From the NCBI RefSeq assembly GCF_964058955.1, contig NZ_OZ060370.1:410174-431406 (forward strand): a DNA stretch of 21,233 nucleotides, given 5' to 3'. The position numbers and the translations under genes are program-made. Positions 18,837-21,233 of the stretch are shown here, piece after piece. Position 1 is the stretch's first letter. Each line of letters starts with the position of its first letter. The notes below the pieces were generated by a model. It saw only the letters and a program-made list of their open reading frames with translations. It searched no databases and was not told the origin of the DNA. The stretch is from Buchnera aphidicola (Phyllaphis fagi). Lineage in GTDB: Bacteria > Pseudomonadota > Gammaproteobacteria > Enterobacterales > Enterobacteriaceae.

Positions 18837-19157
18837 ATGTCAAAAATTATTTTTTTACCACATAAAATTTTACTACCATCTGGTGGAATATTTACAATGC
18901 ATATTGGAGATACAATTTTAGATATTGCTTTAAATAATAATATTAATATGCAACATGCATGTGAAAAATCATGTGCTTGTAGTACATGTCACTGTATCGT
19001 GAGGGAAGGTTATAATTTATTATCTAAAATTACTGAATCAGAAAATGATGTTTTAGATAAAGCATGGGGATTAGAATATTCGAGTAGATTAGCGTGTCAA
19101 GCTAAAATTATTGATATTTCATCTAATATTAAAGTAGAAATACCATTATATACATAA
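18837..19157 (+). CDS. fdx: [2Fe-2S] ferredoxin of the Isc system
   Basis: Fdx supplies electrons for Fe-S cluster assembly on IscU. It has 106 residues (E. coli 111). The adrenodoxin-type ligand set is C42, C48, C51 and C87, in HACEKSCACSTCHC and RLACQA, with further cysteines C46 and C53. DKAWGLE (74-80) is typical of the Isc ferredoxin. The C-terminus stops after EIPLYT, lacking the last few E. coli residues. The 59-base gap from hscB suggests co-transcription, though the ribosome site is poor. The iscX gene that follows in E. coli is absent; der converges 49 bases away. Fpr at 2983-3729 is a plausible reductase (inference). Confidence 0.97.
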   Translation: MSKIIFLPHKILLPSGGIFTMHIGDTILDIALNNNINMQHACEKSCACSTCHCIVREGYNLLSKITESENDVLDKAWGLEYSSRLACQAKIIDISSNIKVEIPLYT

Positions 19158-19206
19158 ATTCAATTTATTTATTAATTAATATAAGTATTTTAAATGAAAT
19201 AAATTA

Positions 19207-20556
19207 TTATTTTTTATATGGATTAATATGTTTTTTTAATATAATTTTTATAGGCGTTCCTTTTAATTTTAAGGATTTTTGGAAAAAATTTATTAAATAA
19301 CGTTTATATATATTAGATATTGAAGAAATTTGATTTCCATGTAATACAATGATAGGAGGATTATATCCTCCAGGATGAGCATATTTAAATTTTATTTTTT
19401 TTCCCTTAATTAATACTGGAGGATGATGGTGAATAGCATCGTTCATAATTTTTGTTAATTGTGAAGTTTTCATAATTTTTTTTGAAAATATATATGATTC
19501 ATCAATAAATTGAAATATTTTTTCAATACCTTGATGATATAAAGCAGAAATAAAATGAATGTGAATAAATTTAATTAAAGTATTTTTAGAAAATAAATAT
19601 TCTTTTATTATTTTTTTATCTTTTAAAGAAAGATTTTCAGATTTATTTATTAAAATTACTAATGAATTTCCTGAATTAATAATAATATTTAATATATTTA
19701 AATCTTGATGAGAAATATTTTGTGTAGCATCTATAACAAATAATGAAATATGTGTTTGAGAAATTGACTTTAATGTTTGTAAATTAGATAACTTTTGTAT
19801 GGATTCTAAATTATTATTTTTTTTTATACCAGCAGTATCAATAAATATATATTTTTTTCCTGTAAAATATATTGGTATTGAAATACTATCCCTTGTTGTT
19901 TCAGGAATATTACATGTTATTACTCTATTTTGATTAGATAATGTATTTAATAATGTTGATTTTCCAACATTTGATTTACCAATAATAGATATTTTAATTA
20001 TTTTTTTTACATCTTCATATTCCACAGATTTTGTATTAATATATTGTGATTCTATCCAAGTATTTAAATATTTTTTAAGTAATATGTTAATACCTTTTTT
20101 AGTTTTTGCTGAAATTGGAATAATATATTTAATTCCTAAATAATAATACTCATTTAATTTATATTTATAATTTTTTATTTTATCAATTTTATTTAATATT
20201 AAAAATATAGTTTTACCTTTTTCCCGTAGTTTTTTAATAGTTTCTTCATCTTCATATGTTATTTCTTTATGAATATTTAAGATAAAAAAAATTAAATTTG
20301 CTTCATTAATAGCAATAATTGTTTGATTAATAATTTTTTTTTCTATTTCTGTCTTTATATTACAAAATGTATTTATTCCTGCAGTATCAATAATAGTAAT
20401 ATTTTTTTTTTTAAATTTTAAATATCCATATTTTCGATCTCTTGTAAAATTAGGATGATTACTAACTAAAGCATTATTAGTTTTTGTTAATTGATTAAAT
20501 AAAGTAGATTTTCCTACATTAGGTTTTCCAATAAGAGTAATAACAATAGATAGCAT
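19207..20556 (-). CDS. der: Ribosome biogenesis GTPase Der (EngA)
   Basis: Der has two tandem GTPase domains and a KH-like domain and acts in 50S subunit maturation. It has 449 residues (E. coli 490). Domain 1: GKPNVGKS (10-17), DTAG (57-60), NKID (122-125), SAK (149-151). Domain 2: GKSNVGKS (193-200), TTRD (220-223), DTAG (240-243), and a G4 motif that reads NKSE (304-307) instead of NKxD. The C-terminal KH domain (about 355-449) has HHPPVLIKGKKIKFKYAHPGG. The shorter length lies mainly in the inter-domain linker. An 11-A run (plus 20402-20412) is inside the first domain. The E. coli neighbour bamB is missing between der and yfgM. Confidence 0.96.
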   Translation of the reverse strand: MLSIVITLIGKPNVGKSTLFNQLTKTNNALVSNHPNFTRDRKYGYLKFKKKNITIIDTAGINTFCNIKTEIEKKIINQTIIAINEANLIFFILNIHKEITYEDEETIKKLREKGKTIFLILNKIDKIKNYKYKLNEYYYLGIKYIIPISAKTKKGINILLKKYLNTWIESQYINTKSVEYEDVKKIIKISIIGKSNVGKSTLLNTLSNQNRVITCNIPETTRDSISIPIYFTGKKYIFIDTAGIKKNNNLESIQKLSNLQTLKSISQTHISLFVIDATQNISHQDLNILNIIINSGNSLVILINKSENLSLKDKKIIKEYLFSKNTLIKFIHIHFISALYHQGIEKIFQFIDESYIFSKKIMKTSQLTKIMNDAIHHHPPVLIKGKKIKFKYAHPGGYNPPIIVLHGNQISSISNIYKRYLINFFQKSLKLKGTPIKIILKKHINPYKK

Positions 20557-20663
20557 AAATTTTATATTCTCAAAATATTAATAAAAATAAATTGTTATAT
20601 TATTATATGTACAATGTTAAAGATGATTATATAAATAATATTTTGATTTATAGTATTTCATAA

Positions 20664-21179
20664 TTATAATTTATATATAGATGATACTTTTATAACATTT
20701 ATATTATTCCAATTTTTTAAAGCCTGATTCATATTTTTTTGTTTTCTAAAAATATCACTGGTTATTTTTTTTGATAATTTTTTCCAAGTAATATTTTTAA
20801 TATAATTTAATAATTTTATAGATTTTAAATATTGTTGTTTTTCAATGTGTACTCTAGCTAATCTGACTTGTAAAATTATACGTAAATTTTTTTCTTGAGT
20901 AAATTTTAAAGCATAATTTAAACAAATAATAGATTTCTCAAATTGTTTTTTTTGAATATATATTTTAATTAATTTCATAGATGTTAATATTCCATAAATA
21001 TTTTTATGATTTATAATAAATAATTCTGATTTTGATAATTTAATGTGTGTATGTTGTGTATATAAATATTTTATATTTTTATTATTATTTTTTTTTAATG
21101 GATATTTGTATAAAAATATTTCTATTGTTATAAGACAAATAATAAATATTATGAATAGTATTTTTTTTTTAATGATCAT
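20664..21179 (-). CDS. yfgM: YfgM-like TPR membrane protein
   Basis: In E. coli YfgM is an inner-membrane protein with a periplasmic TPR domain that works with PpiD at the Sec translocon and in envelope stress control. This 171-residue protein (E. coli 206) has a short basic start, one membrane segment (about 7-24), then TPR-like helices matching E. coli: NIYGILTSMKLIKIYI, FEKSIICLNYAL and ILQVRLARVHIEKQQY. The N-terminal cytosolic stretch of E. coli is missing; an in-frame stop upstream of the ATG shows that this is real. A ten-A run (plus 21161-21170) covers codons 4-7. The similarity is moderate; position next to der supports the assignment. Confidence 0.82.
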   Translation of the reverse strand: MIIKKKILFIIFIICLITIEIFLYKYPLKKNNNKNIKYLYTQHTHIKLSKSELFIINHKNIYGILTSMKLIKIYIQKKQFEKSIICLNYALKFTQEKNLRIILQVRLARVHIEKQQYLKSIKLLNYIKNITWKKLSKKITSDIFRKQKNMNQALKNWNNINVIKVSSIYKL

Positions 21180-21233
21180 ATGTATTAATAATTAATAATT
21201 AATTATATATAAGTAAATATTTCAATATTGTCA

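Overview
The window is a stretch of a very AT-rich, reduced gammaproteobacterial chromosome. Nearly every protein aligns end to end with its Escherichia coli counterpart, from memory of those sequences. Gene content (ilvC, ilvD and dapF kept, almost no regulators), long featureless A+T spacers and gene order point to an aphid endosymbiont of the Buchnera aphidicola type. The species assignment is inference; the enterobacterial ancestry is directly visible. There are no insertion sequences, phage genes, CRISPR arrays or rRNA genes, and I found no sign of an undescribed multi-gene system.

Layout. 1-129 holds the open tail of an unrecognised plus-strand frame and a terminator-like hairpin, followed by tRNA-Gly (plus) and rpmE (minus). 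997-3729 carries the protease pair hslV-hslU and then fpr on the plus strand, converging on epmA (minus). A 779-base gene-free gap leads to ynfM and dapF (minus), with cyaY divergent from dapF. Next come a minus-strand tRNA cluster (Arg-His-Pro in transcription order), rho and trxA. A 1.74 kb gene-free region lies where E. coli has rep. It is followed by ilvC and ilvD (minus), tRNA-Trp (minus), the iron-sulfur genes iscS-iscU-hscB-fdx (plus), and der and yfgM (minus) to the right edge, where hisS would be expected by synteny.

How the genes work together. IscS, IscU, HscB, Fdx and CyaY form an Fe-S cluster assembly set; IscR, IscA, HscA and IscX are absent from this locus. The cluster-dependent dehydratase IlvD sits next door and works with IlvC in valine/isoleucine synthesis, the kind of nutrient supply expected of an aphid symbiont. 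DapF serves lysine and peptidoglycan synthesis. Rho, TrxA, HslVU, L31, Der, EpmA and YfgM are housekeeping genes for transcription termination, redox balance, proteolysis, ribosome assembly, EF-P modification and envelope quality control.

Most notable points: an hscB without adjacent hscA although IscU keeps the chaperone-binding LPPVK motif; a large decayed region with marked strand asymmetry at the rep position; a 15-bp hairpin between iscU and hscB where E. coli has iscA; an altered G4 motif in the second GTPase domain of Der; and 10-11 base poly(A) tracts inside essential-looking genes.
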